A stretch of DNA of 64,000 bases from assembly GCF_016595525.1 (NCBI RefSeq), contig NZ_JAENII010000004.1:248001-312000 (forward strand). The letters are read 5' to 3'. The notes beneath the pieces are model-generated. The model ran no database searches, was not told the origin of the DNA, and worked only from the letters and a program-made list of their open reading frames with translations. Made by a program: the position numbers and the translations under genes. Shown here piece after piece: positions 41,033 to 50,975 of this stretch (positions are counted from its first letter, which is position 1; each line of letters begins with the position of its first letter). Origin of the DNA: Haloferula rosea (lineage in GTDB: Bacteria; Verrucomicrobiota; Verrucomicrobiia; Verrucomicrobiales; Akkermansiaceae).

Positions 41033-44000
41033 TCAGGAGGACGAGGCAAGGCGGAAGAATTTCGGGTCACTCGGGCTGCTTGGTGGTGCCGAGACGGTGA
41101 TCTCCCAGACACCGGGTTCGACTTCCACGCGGCTTACCTCATTGGCGCTGATGTCCTGCCAGTCACCAGCCTGAAGCGTGGAACTGAACTGGGGAATAAG
41201 CCGACGGGCGGTGTCGGCGCGTTGTCGGAAGGTGACCGTCACGTCGCCGTTGATCGCTCGCTGAGTGAGAAGTGCCGGCCCTGGCTGGCTTGCCGCCGTC
41301 CGTCCACTCAGCCACGCGATCACGTTCGGCACGCCATCGCCGTCGGCATCATCATCCTCGCCACGGAGGTTCGCCGGGAAGCTGGCCAACTCTGTGGCTG
41401 CCCAGTCGCTGAAGCTTGGGCCGCCTGAGGCGAAACCGGACAAGTACATCAGGTTGGCTTCGTTCAGTTCCCCTCCCGATCCCGTGCTGTACTGTGGGGT
41501 CTGGAGGGACCAGAGGAGGGTGACGAAGATGAAGGAGCTCCCGTCGTCGCTCATCTGAAGGTCGGCGGTGTTTCCGCTCGGCATTGGGGGCGAGATCAGG
41601 AGTTTGGTGGCCCATGGACCGCCAGCGGTCGCGCATGAGGACACATAGGGTTTTAGCGAGGGGGCATGGATGAATGATACGGTCCTGCCATCGTTGCTCA
41701 CCGTCAGGTCGGTCATGTATTCGGATCCGAACGGGGTATCCACGAAGCTGAGTTCGTCATCCTGACGATCATAGACGTACAGCCAGTGACGAGGAGCGCC
41801 ACTGTCGATGGGTTCGCCCGGACGCAAAGCCTGGAGGGCAGGATTCCATCCAAAAAGAATGAAGCGGCCGTTGCTGCTCGCATCACGGAACGTGGCATAC
41901 GGACCTTTGCCCTGCAGGGGTGATGGAACGGACAGCGAGCTAGTTCCGATGTCGTAGACATAGAGGTTGGCGTTCTCGGCCGGGATCAGCGGATCGGTGG
42001 CGAAGTGACTGAAGAAGACCGATTGTTCATTGGCATCGATCTCCGCGCCACCCGCTGTGGCATTGATGGATTGGTTGCCGGATCCATCGGGGAAGCGAGT
42101 CAGTCCGACGACGTCGCCGTTGCTGCGGTCGTGCAGGAACAAGTCGATCCGGCCGTTGTTGTCGTTGGCTATCAGGTTGCTGTCCGAACTTGAGAAGAGG
42201 AGATACCTTCCCGTGCTGCTGATCTGCCACGCCTGTGAGTTGGAGAAGTCCCCGCCCCCGGTGGTGTTGAATGCCGGGCTCGACGATTGGGTGTTCATGT
42301 CGTGGACCCACTCCCGACTGAAGAGGAGGTAGCGTCCGTCGTTGCTGATGTCGTCCGCGTTCCCAAAACCAAACTGCCCACCTAGCGTCTCATCGATGAA
42401 CTCAGGAGCGACATAGGGCAGTGGATGCCTCGAGTTCCCCTCGCCCGGGTCATTGGATCCGAAGAATGCGAATTGACCGTCCTCGGACAGGTGGGAGTTC
42501 GCGGCTTCATCCCAAGTTCGGCCGTTGGGGTCCCGGCTGATGAGGTCCAGGACTCCGGAGAACTGCTCGATTGGGATGAAGGTGGCGGCGGCGGAATCGA
42601 CGGTGCCGCTCGCAGCCGTGGCGCGGAGCCAGACCTGCGCTCCTGCTGGAATCAGCGAGGCGTTGATCTTTGCCGTGGTGGCTCCTGCAATGGGTTTGGA
42701 GGTGTCTCCCGAGGGGCCTTCATACCACTGATAGGTGGTGTCGACTGGCGTGAGTAGCGAGAAGGTCGGCCCGAACTCCGGGCTGGTCCCGACGAAATAG
42801 GCCCCATTCTTGAGATCGTTCACGATGGCTGGAGGAGGCACCACCGTCACGGTCACTCCGTCACTGATCACGGGGTCACCGAAGCCGTTGGTGACGGACA
42901 CGAAATAGGTGGTGGTGTAGTCGATGGACGGATCGGTGACATAGGTCGGGCTGTTGCTCCCGACCGGGATGGCTGCGCCGATCTGTCCGCGATACCACTG
43001 ATAGGTGACCGGGCCGTCACCCTGAACGACCACCGAGAGGGTCGCGCCGGCACCGACGGATGCGGTGGCGTCCTGAGGTTGGGTCACGATGGTGACCTGC
43101 TCACCGGAAGCTGCGGCCACGCGGAGGCGGAACAATCGGGTGTTGGTTGCCAGATAGGCAAACTCGCCGTCGTTGGTCAGTTTGCCGGGGTCCACTCCCT
43201 CCAGACCGGTATTGGTGAGTGCTCCGAAAGTGGCGCCGCCGTCTTCCGAGACATGAAGCACGGGCGGAGTGGACTTCGTTGAAACGATGAGCTTGTCGTC
43301 CACGACGGTCACCGATTCCAACTCGGTGTTGGGGAAGGCGACTTGGCTCCAGGTCGTGCCATGGTCGGTGCTCTTCCAGAGTCCGCGCCCGACAGTACTG
43401 CTGAAGGCGCGGTCAAGAGTGGCGTAGATCACGCCATTGTGCAGATGAAGGTCGGAGGGGTTCGAAAACGCGTCGGAACCGACGAAGTAGCGTTGGGTCC
43501 ATGTGGTTCCATTGTCGGTGGAAGTTGATACGGCCCGGTTGTAGGTCGACATGACCAGAGTCCCGTTGCTGGTCTTGATGATTTCGCGGCTTCCGTAGTG
43601 GGCCAGTCCGCTGGCGGGTGCGGTAAAGGTCAGGCCTCCATCGGTGGACCGGAAGAATCCGCCGGAGTTGCTCGACTGATCGGCGATGTAGATGTTGTTG
43701 CCGTCCTTGAGGATATCGGCCGGGTTCGAGCTGACGGGGAAATTGGCGGTTTCGGTCCAGTTGATCCCGTCCGTGGATGTGGCAAAGCTAGAGGGTGTGG
43801 GGGTTCCGGACGATGAAATCGCCGTTAGATACTGCCCGTCCGAGTAAACGATGGGAGCAGTGGCGTTGTTGGTGAACAGGGTCGACATGCCGAGCGGGCC
43901 TTCGGTGGCCGTCCAGCTGTCGCCGGAATCGGTCGACTTGTGGACCTGATTGGGGTTGCCGTAGCGCTGGATGACGGTGAGTCCCTGCGGCGTGATCAAA

Positions 44001-45325
44001 GGACCGCGGAAGTTGGTGGTCTGCAGACTGATGAAGTCGGTCAGCTCCGTCCAGATTTCCAGTGCGGTCACCGTGGCTGTGGCGCTGTCTGTCGAACTCG
44101 ACGGGCCGGTCACGCGCACCCAGAAATCGGTGGGCTCGGTCAGGGGGTCGGTCTGGTAGATGAATTGGGTGGCTCCGCTGATGGGCAGGGAGGTGTCGCC
44201 ACTGGCTCCTTGATACCATTGGTAGGTGAGTGGGCCTTGTCCCGTGGCGAAGACCGACAAGGTTTGGCTGGTGCCGACACCGATGACGGAACTCTGGGGT
44301 TCGGTGATGAAGACAGGCGGGCCGGTTTCATTGCGGGCGTCGAGGTAGCGGACGGTGCCGAATTCCCGGTTCACGATATGGTCGCCTGCCACGAAGGTCT
44401 CGTCGAAGCCGGCTGGTCCTGAAGGAACATCAAGCACTGCCCATGTCTGGGCGTCCTCGGTGAAAAGAACGAGAGGGGGTTCGCCGGAGAACTGGTGGGT
44501 GATGGTGGCGACCAGCCGACCGTCGTAGATGAAGAGGCTGGAAATCCGGTAGTCCGGGTATCCGGGGATGGTTGCGACGGTGCTCCAGTTCAGTCCATTG
44601 TCGGCAGAAACGTAGAGCGCTTTGTCATTGATGAAGTGGGTGTAGAGGGAACCACCGAATTCCACGAACTCGCCGTTCGGGCTATAGCTCGGAAGTACGA
44701 GTGTTTGCGTGGTGCCTTGGTCGTCCGAGTATTTCAGACCTTGGGTGGTCCGGTAGAATCGCCGAGATCCCACTTCCGCATAGTCCGGGAAGTTGCTGTT
44801 GTTTCCCGTGTTGGTCCAGGTGACACCGCCGTCGGTGGAGGTGTAGCTCGCCTGCTGCCCCAGCGCGAAAATCGTGCCGCCGTCCTTCTGGATCCGGGTG
44901 CAGCGGAGATTGTCGCCACCGCTGCCACTGAGTGTCCAGGTCGCCCCGGAATCCGAGGATGAAGCGAACCATGCGGGCACTGGGCTTGCCCCGAACTGAG
45001 TCTCATGGGTGATGAATACCGTGCCGTCGAACTCCCAGATCTTTGGGGTGGAGAAGAGCCCCGTAAAGAGGGCTTCGGAAATCCGTGTGAAGCTGGCTCC
45101 GTCATCGGTCGACCTGTAGACGTCCGTGAAGTAGTCGATGCGGAAGCTGGGGGTGAAGACGAACTCGGAACGTGTGCTGGTCCCGAGGATATCACCATTG
45201 GTCAGGCGCTTGATGTCGGCGAATCCGCTGGCGGGTCCATTGCCTGCGGTTTGCCATGACTGGCTGAGGGCGATGTTGGAGTGGAGACCAAGAAGGGCGA
45301 CAACAAGGATACGGAAGTGGCGCAT
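41033..45325 (-). CDS. Giant secreted Asp-box/Ig-like repeat protein
   Basis: A 1430-residue protein with signal peptide MRHFRILVVALLGLHSNIAL. Asp-box/BNR repeats (S.D.G.TW: SSDSGATWT, STDGGVTWT, STDSGDSWT, STDNGTTWT, STDHGTTWS) cover much of residues 30-740, broken by an Ig-like domain; two more Ig-like domains follow (TYQWYRG, TYQWYEG) at about 740-920. A PD40-like section (ISNDGRYLLFSREW, ISSTGRYLLFSSSD) runs to about 1290, then a Ca-binding loop (DDDADGDGVPN) and the Verrucomicrobiota C-terminal module (KFFRLASSS). A sortilin/sialidase-like propeller with adhesion domains is likely; no enzyme motif is clear. Confidence 0.82.
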   Translation of the reverse strand: MRHFRILVVALLGLHSNIALSQSWQTAGNGPASGFADIKRLTNGDILGTSTRSEFVFTPSFRIDYFTDVYRSTDDGASFTRISEALFTGLFSTPKIWEFDGTVFITHETQFGASPVPAWFASSSDSGATWTLSGSGGDNLRCTRIQKDGGTIFALGQQASYTSTDGGVTWTNTGNNSNFPDYAEVGSRRFYRTTQGLKYSDDQGTTQTLVLPSYSPNGEFVEFGGSLYTHFINDKALYVSADNGLNWSTVATIPGYPDYRISSLFIYDGRLVATITHQFSGEPPLVLFTEDAQTWAVLDVPSGPAGFDETFVAGDHIVNREFGTVRYLDARNETGPPVFITEPQSSVIGVGTSQTLSVFATGQGPLTYQWYQGASGDTSLPISGATQFIYQTDPLTEPTDFWVRVTGPSSSTDSATATVTALEIWTELTDFISLQTTNFRGPLITPQGLTVIQRYGNPNQVHKSTDSGDSWTATEGPLGMSTLFTNNATAPIVYSDGQYLTAISSSGTPTPSSFATSTDGINWTETANFPVSSNPADILKDGNNIYIADQSSNSGGFFRSTDGGLTFTAPASGLAHYGSREIIKTSNGTLVMSTYNRAVSTSTDNGTTWTQRYFVGSDAFSNPSDLHLHNGVIYATLDRAFSSTVGRGLWKSTDHGTTWSQVAFPNTELESVTVVDDKLIVSTKSTPPVLHVSEDGGATFGALTNTGLEGVDPGKLTNDGEFAYLATNTRLFRLRVAAASGEQVTIVTQPQDATASVGAGATLSVVVQGDGPVTYQWYRGQIGAAIPVGSNSPTYVTDPSIDYTTTYFVSVTNGFGDPVISDGVTVTVVPPPAIVNDLKNGAYFVGTSPEFGPTFSLLTPVDTTYQWYEGPSGDTSKPIAGATTAKINASLIPAGAQVWLRATAASGTVDSAAATFIPIEQFSGVLDLISRDPNGRTWDEAANSHLSEDGQFAFFGSNDPGEGNSRHPLPYVAPEFIDETLGGQFGFGNADDISNDGRYLLFSREWVHDMNTQSSSPAFNTTGGGDFSNSQAWQISSTGRYLLFSSSDSNLIANDNNGRIDLFLHDRSNGDVVGLTRFPDGSGNQSINATAGGAEIDANEQSVFFSHFATDPLIPAENANLYVYDIGTSSLSVPSPLQGKGPYATFRDASSNGRFILFGWNPALQALRPGEPIDSGAPRHWLYVYDRQDDELSFVDTPFGSEYMTDLTVSNDGRTVSFIHAPSLKPYVSSCATAGGPWATKLLISPPMPSGNTADLQMSDDGSSFIFVTLLWSLQTPQYSTGSGGELNEANLMYLSGFASGGPSFSDWAATELASFPANLRGEDDDADGDGVPNVIAWLSGRTAASQPGPALLTQRAINGDVTVTFRQRADTARRLIPQFSSTLQAGDWQDISANEVSRVEVEPGVWEITVSAPPSSPSDPKFFRLASSS

Positions 45326-45823
45326 TTGTGTTAGGGGGAGAAGAGGCCCGATGAGTGAATCGAATCGCATGCTCCATGCATGGGTCGCATCGGCCTATGG
45401 GCCCTTTTCTCGATTTCGAACAGATCTGGTCAAGCGCTGTTTTTGCTCCGGAAAATCTTCGCAGCGCGGAGGTTTCCCAAGCCGTTTTCGGGCAGTCTCA
45501 TGTTGCACTGGTGTGCTCATGCAAGTTGCACTGAAGGAAGAGGAGGGTTGATGCGGGTTGGATGCGAAATGCCCTTTTGGGTCGGGCATCAACAGGCGTT
45601 CTGCCGGTTGTTAGTATCGCATAGGTCCCCGTCGGCTTCTCTCGCGACGTCCGCCACTCCCAGCGGCGGAGAGAGGTCGCTATCGGACTATCTTGACGGT
45701 GCTTCCAGTGTGACGAATTCGTCACGCTCAATCTAACCGAGATGTATGATCCCTGCGGATAACTGGAGCGGGCAGTCGTTCGTGTGGGGTGAATCGAGCC
45801 CGGTCACCCCCGGCTTCGCGCTC
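45326..45823. other. Intergenic stretch without a recognised gene
   Basis: This 498-bp gap holds the control region of the giant gene, with its start at 45325, and ends at the stop of the glycosyltransferase gene (45824). I see no coding signature. Features: a 16-bp palindrome at 45710-45725, a direct repeat of TTGCACTG (near 45503 and 45526), and ATGCGGGTTGGATGCGAAATG with internal repetition near 45551. No terminator for the upstream genes is convincing. Confidence 0.6.
45710..45725. promoter_or_regulatory. 16-bp perfect palindrome, candidate operator
   Basis: The sequence GTGACGAATTCGTCAC is a perfect inverted repeat. With a G-T wobble the symmetry extends to 22 bp. It lies about 385 bp upstream of the giant gene and 98 bp from the glycosyltransferase stop. 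The symmetry is right for a dimeric DNA-binding protein; none is identified. Confidence 0.4.
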
Positions 45824-46996
45824 TCACACCAGCCTGTGCAGGGTGTGGCGGAAGGACTCCTGGAAGGCCTCGAGGCTCATTTCTCGACGCACGCGATCGC
45901 TCAGCTCGGCAGGCGGCTCGGACATGCCGGCATCGATCCACTGACGTAGGAAACCGGCGACGGCGGCGGATGATCCGGCATCGAAGCGGCAGTCGTCGGG
46001 AAGTATCTCGCGCATGCCATCGGTGTCGCTGCCGAGCACGGTGGTGCCGCAGGCGAGGGCTTCCAGCATGACCAGCGGGACTCCTTCGTAGCGGGACGGG
46101 ATGACCACGGCATTGGCGGCGGGATAGAGGACGGCGGTTTCTGCCCACGGGATCCGGCGGATGCGGTGAGCCACCTTGCGCGACTGGATCAGGGAGTCGA
46201 GCGTCGGGGCGTCCGGGCCGTCGCCACCGAATACGAGGTGGCATTCCTCAAGGGCGGGTCGTGCCAGGGCGCGGAGCAGGCGGTCCTGCTGCTTCTGCTG
46301 GAAATCGATGCGGCCGACGCAGGCGAAAACGGGAACATCCTGGGGCAGGTCGAGCTTTTCACGGCAGGTGTGGCGCGATGCGGGCTGGTAGTAGTCGGTA
46401 TCGACCCCGGGGAAGACGACTTCGACGGGCACCTTGGCGCCGCGCGCCCTGAGGTGGGTGGCCATTTCCTCGCTGATGGTGATGAAGGCATCGGGACGCT
46501 CGATGAGGCTGGGGGTGCCCCAGTCGAGCAGGCGGCCGAGCTTGGCACCCATGGTCTGGTAGGAGTGGGGCATCGCGAGGTAGCTGATCGCCTTGATGCC
46601 GCATTTCCGCGCGGCGAGGATGCCGAGGGACGAAGGTTCGAGGCCGCCTTGGACGGAAATCACGGCATCCGGATTGATGCGCCGGATCTCGGCGGCGAGG
46701 TCGGCGATGCGTCCACGAAAGAGGAAGTGGCGCAGCGCCTCGAAGTTCGAAACGCTCTCCTCGGTTGGCTCGATCTTGAGATTCGGATAGATCGCTTTGA
46801 GTTCGGCGAGCTTCTTCAGCAGGGTGGTGTTCTCGTCGCAGGCGATGAAGTGAATGGTGAGATCGGGGTCCTTCAGCAGGGCCGCGAGACCCAGCAGGGT
46901 CATCGCCTCGTGCCCTCCGAAGAGCGGTCGATCGTCATAAAAAAGGAGGGTCACGCTGGAGCATGGATGGAGCAAATCGCCCGATCGGACAATCAC
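45824..46996 (-). CDS. Group 1 (GT4-type) glycosyltransferase
   Basis: A 390-residue GT-B fold glycosyltransferase. The N-domain begins VTLLFYDDRPLFGGHEAMTL (Gly-rich loop). The C-domain carries VFACVGRIDFQQKQQDRLLR and the E-x7-E nucleotide-sugar motif EGVPLVMLEALACGT, then GSDTDGMREIL. It transfers a sugar from an NDP donor to an acceptor such as a cell-surface glycan or lipid. The GTG at 46996 is the start used; no ATG lies nearer. It is divergent from a PQQ-propeller gene with 146 bp between. No glycan operon surrounds it. Confidence 0.92.
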   Translation of the reverse strand: MIVRSGDLLHPCSSVTLLFYDDRPLFGGHEAMTLLGLAALLKDPDLTIHFIACDENTTLLKKLAELKAIYPNLKIEPTEESVSNFEALRHFLFRGRIADLAAEIRRINPDAVISVQGGLEPSSLGILAARKCGIKAISYLAMPHSYQTMGAKLGRLLDWGTPSLIERPDAFITISEEMATHLRARGAKVPVEVVFPGVDTDYYQPASRHTCREKLDLPQDVPVFACVGRIDFQQKQQDRLLRALARPALEECHLVFGGDGPDAPTLDSLIQSRKVAHRIRRIPWAETAVLYPAANAVVIPSRYEGVPLVMLEALACGTTVLGSDTDGMREILPDDCRFDAGSSAAVAGFLRQWIDAGMSEPPAELSDRVRREMSLEAFQESFRHTLHRLV

Positions 46997-47142
46997 CGAG
47001 TTGGTGGGATCGGCATCCGCATTCCGGGCCTTGCCGGGTCACTTGGGGTTGGCCGGAAGGAGTTGAGGCAGGAGATGGGCGGCTGTCGACCCGCTGCCTG
47101 CCTGACTTGACAGAGTGTTCCCGGTGGAGCCTAGGGTGTTGG

Positions 47143-48525
47143 ATGACGAAAGGGGATCGGAAGCGCATTCGCCCATGGAAGATGGTTCTCGGGGCATGGG
47201 TCATGCTGGCGGCCGCTGGGGATGCGGCCGACCACTGGCCGCAGTTCCGTGGGCCGGCGGCGAGCGGGCTGGTGGAGGGCGCTCCGACGGTGACAAGGTG
47301 GAACGTGGAGACCGGCGAGAATATCCTCTGGAAGGTGCCTGTTGCCGGGCTGGCTCACTCGGCCCCGATCATCTGGGAGGACCGAATCTATCTCACGACG
47401 GTGGTGGCGCCGGGCGACCCTGAGCTCAAGATCGGGCTGTATGGGGACATTTCCTCGACCGAGGACAAGGGAGTGCACCATTGGCGATTGATCGCCCTGG
47501 ATCGGGCCACGGGTCAGGTGGTCTTCGACAAGGAAGGTCACCAGGCGGTGCCGAGAAGCCAACGGCACAGGAAGGCGACGCAGTGCAACTCAACCCCGGC
47601 GACGAATGGCGAATACATCGTGGCCTACTTCGGTTCGGAAGGTCTGTTCTGCTTCGATATGGAGGGTGAGTTGGTGTGGAAGAAGGACCTCGGTGCGATG
47701 GATGCGGGTTATTTCAAGGTTCCGACCTCGCAGTGGGGATTTGCGAGTTCTCCGATCATTCACGAGGGCAAGGTGATCGTGCAATGCGATGTGCAGAAGG
47801 ATGCCTTTTTGGCGGTGTATGATCTGAAGACGGGCGAGGAGCTCTGGAAGACGGCTCGTCACGACGTGCCGACATGGAGCACGCCCGCCATTGCCCCCTC
47901 GCCCGGGGGCACCCAGATTGTGGTGAATGGATGGCGGCACACGGGCGGCTACGATTTCAAGACGGGTGAGGAGATCTGGAAGCTCAATGGGGGCGGAGAC
48001 ATTCCTGTGCCGACTCCGATCGTGGGTGAGGGTCTGGTTTATCTGACCAGCGCGCACGGCATCTATCGGCCGATGCGTGCGGTTCGCTTGTCCGCCAAGG
48101 GCGACATCACCCCACCGGACATCAAAGAGACGAACGACGGGATTGCCTGGGTGCATCACCGGCGGGGCAACTACATGCAGACACCCATCCTGATCGACGG
48201 GCGGTTGTTTGCGTGCAGTGATCGTGGCGTCCTGACCTGTTTCAACGCGAAGGATGGTTCCATTGTCTTCAGCGAGCGACTGCAGGGGAATGGTTTCACC
48301 GCGTCTCCGGTATCGGATGGCAAGCACCTCTACATTGTCGGGGAATTCGGAGAGATCTGGGTGGTGAAGGTGGCGGACGAGTATGAGCGGGTGGCCCTCA
48401 ATGAGATGGGCGAAAGCTGCCTCGCAACGCCTGCGATTCGTGAAGGCGTGCTCTATTTCCGGACGAGGGGATCGATGATGGCCATCGGGAAAGCGGACCC
48501 GGGTGCCCAAGGGGCCGGTGATTGA
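47143..48525 (+). CDS. Secreted PQQ-type beta-propeller protein
   Basis: A 460-residue protein. A signal segment (MVLGAWVMLAAAGDAADHWP) follows a basic extension (MTKGDRKRIRPWK) from ATG 47143; an alternative start is 47182. HWPQFRGPAASGLVEG is the typical N-terminal signature. Blades: LDRATGQVVFDKEGH, YDLKTGEELWKTARH, YDFKTGEEIWKLNGG, FNAKDGSIVFSERL. It is the fourth member of its family in the window. It may be co-regulated with the divergent glycosyltransferase. Function unknown. Confidence 0.87.
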   Translation: MTKGDRKRIRPWKMVLGAWVMLAAAGDAADHWPQFRGPAASGLVEGAPTVTRWNVETGENILWKVPVAGLAHSAPIIWEDRIYLTTVVAPGDPELKIGLYGDISSTEDKGVHHWRLIALDRATGQVVFDKEGHQAVPRSQRHRKATQCNSTPATNGEYIVAYFGSEGLFCFDMEGELVWKKDLGAMDAGYFKVPTSQWGFASSPIIHEGKVIVQCDVQKDAFLAVYDLKTGEELWKTARHDVPTWSTPAIAPSPGGTQIVVNGWRHTGGYDFKTGEEIWKLNGGGDIPVPTPIVGEGLVYLTSAHGIYRPMRAVRLSAKGDITPPDIKETNDGIAWVHHRRGNYMQTPILIDGRLFACSDRGVLTCFNAKDGSIVFSERLQGNGFTASPVSDGKHLYIVGEFGEIWVVKVADEYERVALNEMGESCLATPAIREGVLYFRTRGSMMAIGKADPGAQGAGD

Positions 48526-48607
48526 ATGGTGAGGCGGTGGCAGCCCGGGTGGGGCGGGCCACGGTGCCACTTGCGGGTTGGGGCATCCGCGGCTACAAGC
48601 GGGGTGG

Positions 48608-50761
48608 ATGGCATTTGAACTGGTCAGTGACTACCGGCCCCAGGGGGATCAGGAGCAGGCGATTGAGAAGTTGGTGAGATCGGTTGAGGCCGGAAACAAC
48701 CACCAGACGCTGCTGGGTGTCACGGGATCGGGGAAAACCTTCACGATGGCGAACGTGATCGAGCGGATCGGCCGACCGACGCTGATCATGAGCCACAACA
48801 AGACGCTCGCGGCGCAGCTGTATTCGGAGTTCAAGAATTTCTTCCCCAACAACGCGGTCGAGTACTTCGTCAGCTACTTCGATTACTACCAGCCGGAAGC
48901 ATACATCCCGCGCACGGACACGTACATCGAGAAGGACTCGTCGATCAACGATGAGATCGAACGCCTGAGGTTGTCGTCGATGGGCTCGCTGCTGACGCGG
49001 GAGGATACGATCGTCATCGCCTCGGTGAGCTGCATCTACGGTCTGGGTTCTCCGGAGGACTACGAGGGCATGATGGTGCCGGTGTGGGTGGGTCAGCAGA
49101 TTGGTCGCGACGAGTTGTTGGAAAGCCTGGTGGGCCTGTTGTTCGAGCGCAACGACATCGCCTTCGGGCGTGGCAAGTTCCGGGTGCGCGGTGATGTGGT
49201 GGAGGTGCATCCGGCGTATCTGGACGAGACCGCGGTGCGTGTGGAGTTCTTCGGGGATGAGGTGGACCGCATTTCGACCGTCGACACGCTGACCGGCACG
49301 GTGATCGAGCGGGTCGACCGGCACACGTTCTTCCCCGCCAAGCAGTTCGTCACCTCGAAGGACAAGATGAAGAAGGCGATCGTCGAGATCCGGAAGGAGG
49401 CGGATCAGCGGGTCGCCGAGTTCGAGTCGCAGGGGAAGTTGATCGAAGCCCAGCGTCTGCGGATGCGGACGGACTACGACATCGAGATGATGCGCGAGAT
49501 GGGTTTCTGCCAGGGGATCGAGAACTATTCACGGCATCTGACAGGGCGTCCTCCGGGTGCGCGCCCCTACACCTTGCTGGATTTCTTTCCGGACGGGTTC
49601 CTGACGATGCTCGACGAGAGCCATGTGACGATTCCCCAGATCGGCGGGATGTACGAGGGAGATCGTAGCCGGAAGACGGTGCTGGTGGATCATGGGTTCC
49701 GGCTGCCGAGTGCGCTGGACAACCGTCCGCTGAGATTTGACGAGTTCATGAAGATGACCGGGCAGAGGGTGTATGTGTCGGCCACGCCGAGCGCCTTCGA
49801 GCTGGTGAATTCCCGTCCGGACAACAACCGTTTCATCCCGGTGAAGCGGAATGGGGAGAAGTTGTTCGATCCGCGGAAGATGAACCTTCATCCGAGCGGC
49901 AGTGCGGAGCCTGTGGAAGCCTTCGATGCGGGCGAGCCCGGCAGACCGATGATCGTCGAGCAGATCATCCGCCCTACGGGACTGCTCGACCCGGTGGTGA
50001 CCATGCGGCCGCTGAGGGGTCAGATCGATGAGACCATCGAGCTGTGCCGCCAGCGGGTGGAGGAGGGGGAGCGGGTGCTGGTGACGACCCTGACCAAGAA
50101 GACCGCGGAGGATCTGAGTGAGTATCTCAAGGGTGTGGGGCTGAAGGTGCGCTACATTCACGCCGATGTGGATGCGGTCGAACGGGTGGAGATCCTGCGC
50201 CAGCTGCGTGCGGCCGAGTTCGACATCCTGGTAGGCATCAACCTGCTGCGTGAAGGGCTCGACCTGCCCGAAGTGTCGCTGGTGTGCATTCTGGATGCGG
50301 ACAAGGAGGGGTTCCTTCGAAACGAGACTAGCCTGATCCAGACGGCGGGGCGGGCGGCGCGCCACGTGCGTGGGGAGTGCGTGTTGTTCTGTGATGAGGT
50401 CACGGATTCCATCCAGCGGCTGCTCGACGTGACGGACTACCGTCGCGAACGCCAGATGGCGCACAACGAGGAACACGGCATCACACCGCAGAGCGTGAAG
50501 CGTGCGGTGCAGGAGAGCCTTCAGCTTTACTCGAATCAGCGCGAGGAGGCCGACAAGATGAGTCGTTCACTGGTGGCTGATGACGAGGAGGTCTATGACA
50601 AGATCCGGGTGATCGCGGACCTCGAGCGTGAGATGCGCGATGCGGCGGGCAAGCTGGAGTTTGAGCGGGCGGCGCATCTGCGCGACCAGATCGCCCAGCT
50701 CAAGGATGGCGACGACGCTCCGAAGAAAAAGAAGGTCAAGTATGGCAGGTCCCGTAAGTGA
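48608..50761 (+). CDS. uvrB: Excinuclease ABC subunit B
   Basis: A 717-residue UvrB. Walker A GVTGSGKT (residues 37-44); the beta-hairpin region is FVSYFDYYQPEAYIPRTDTY, and further motifs include TMLDESHVTIPQIGGMY, YVSATPSAFEL and GINLLREGLDLPEVSLV. The C-terminal UVR motif (VIADLEREMRDAAGKLEFER) is present. It loads DNA damage in nucleotide excision repair with UvrA and UvrC. The start MAFELVSDYRPQGDQEQAI at 48608 is standard. No uvrA or uvrC is near. Confidence 0.97.
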   Translation: MAFELVSDYRPQGDQEQAIEKLVRSVEAGNNHQTLLGVTGSGKTFTMANVIERIGRPTLIMSHNKTLAAQLYSEFKNFFPNNAVEYFVSYFDYYQPEAYIPRTDTYIEKDSSINDEIERLRLSSMGSLLTREDTIVIASVSCIYGLGSPEDYEGMMVPVWVGQQIGRDELLESLVGLLFERNDIAFGRGKFRVRGDVVEVHPAYLDETAVRVEFFGDEVDRISTVDTLTGTVIERVDRHTFFPAKQFVTSKDKMKKAIVEIRKEADQRVAEFESQGKLIEAQRLRMRTDYDIEMMREMGFCQGIENYSRHLTGRPPGARPYTLLDFFPDGFLTMLDESHVTIPQIGGMYEGDRSRKTVLVDHGFRLPSALDNRPLRFDEFMKMTGQRVYVSATPSAFELVNSRPDNNRFIPVKRNGEKLFDPRKMNLHPSGSAEPVEAFDAGEPGRPMIVEQIIRPTGLLDPVVTMRPLRGQIDETIELCRQRVEEGERVLVTTLTKKTAEDLSEYLKGVGLKVRYIHADVDAVERVEILRQLRAAEFDILVGINLLREGLDLPEVSLVCILDADKEGFLRNETSLIQTAGRAARHVRGECVLFCDEVTDSIQRLLDVTDYRRERQMAHNEEHGITPQSVKRAVQESLQLYSNQREEADKMSRSLVADDEEVYDKIRVIADLEREMRDAAGKLEFERAAHLRDQIAQLKDGDDAPKKKKVKYGRSRK

Positions 50762-50780
50762 CGCGGAGGCCACGAAGGGA

Positions 50781-50806
50781 CCGCGCTGCACTGCCGCGCT
50801 GCACTG
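50781..50806. repeat. 13-bp tandem duplication
   Basis: CCGCGCTGCACTG occurs twice in direct succession just after uvrB. A further hairpin GCGCGGC-AGC-GCCGCGC follows at about 50933-50949. No T-run follows, so neither looks like a standard terminator. Confidence 0.5.
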
Positions 50807-50975
50807 CCGTGCGGTGAAGCCGGGCTGGCGGTCGGCTTCCCGGAGCGGTTGGGAGTGGCCGATGTTTTCTGGCTCGCGGCTTTCCGGGTGGGGGTTGCTT
50901 GGTGTGCCAGTGGAGTACGTTCTTGGGTCGGGCGCGGCAGCGCCGCGCGGTCCTTTGTCTCTTTTCCCGGAGCGC

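Noticed and set aside
45551-45590. Imperfect inverted repeat near 45568 (ATGCCC...GGGCAT)
   Set aside because: It is a short stem with no T-run and no conserved box; I could not assign it a role.
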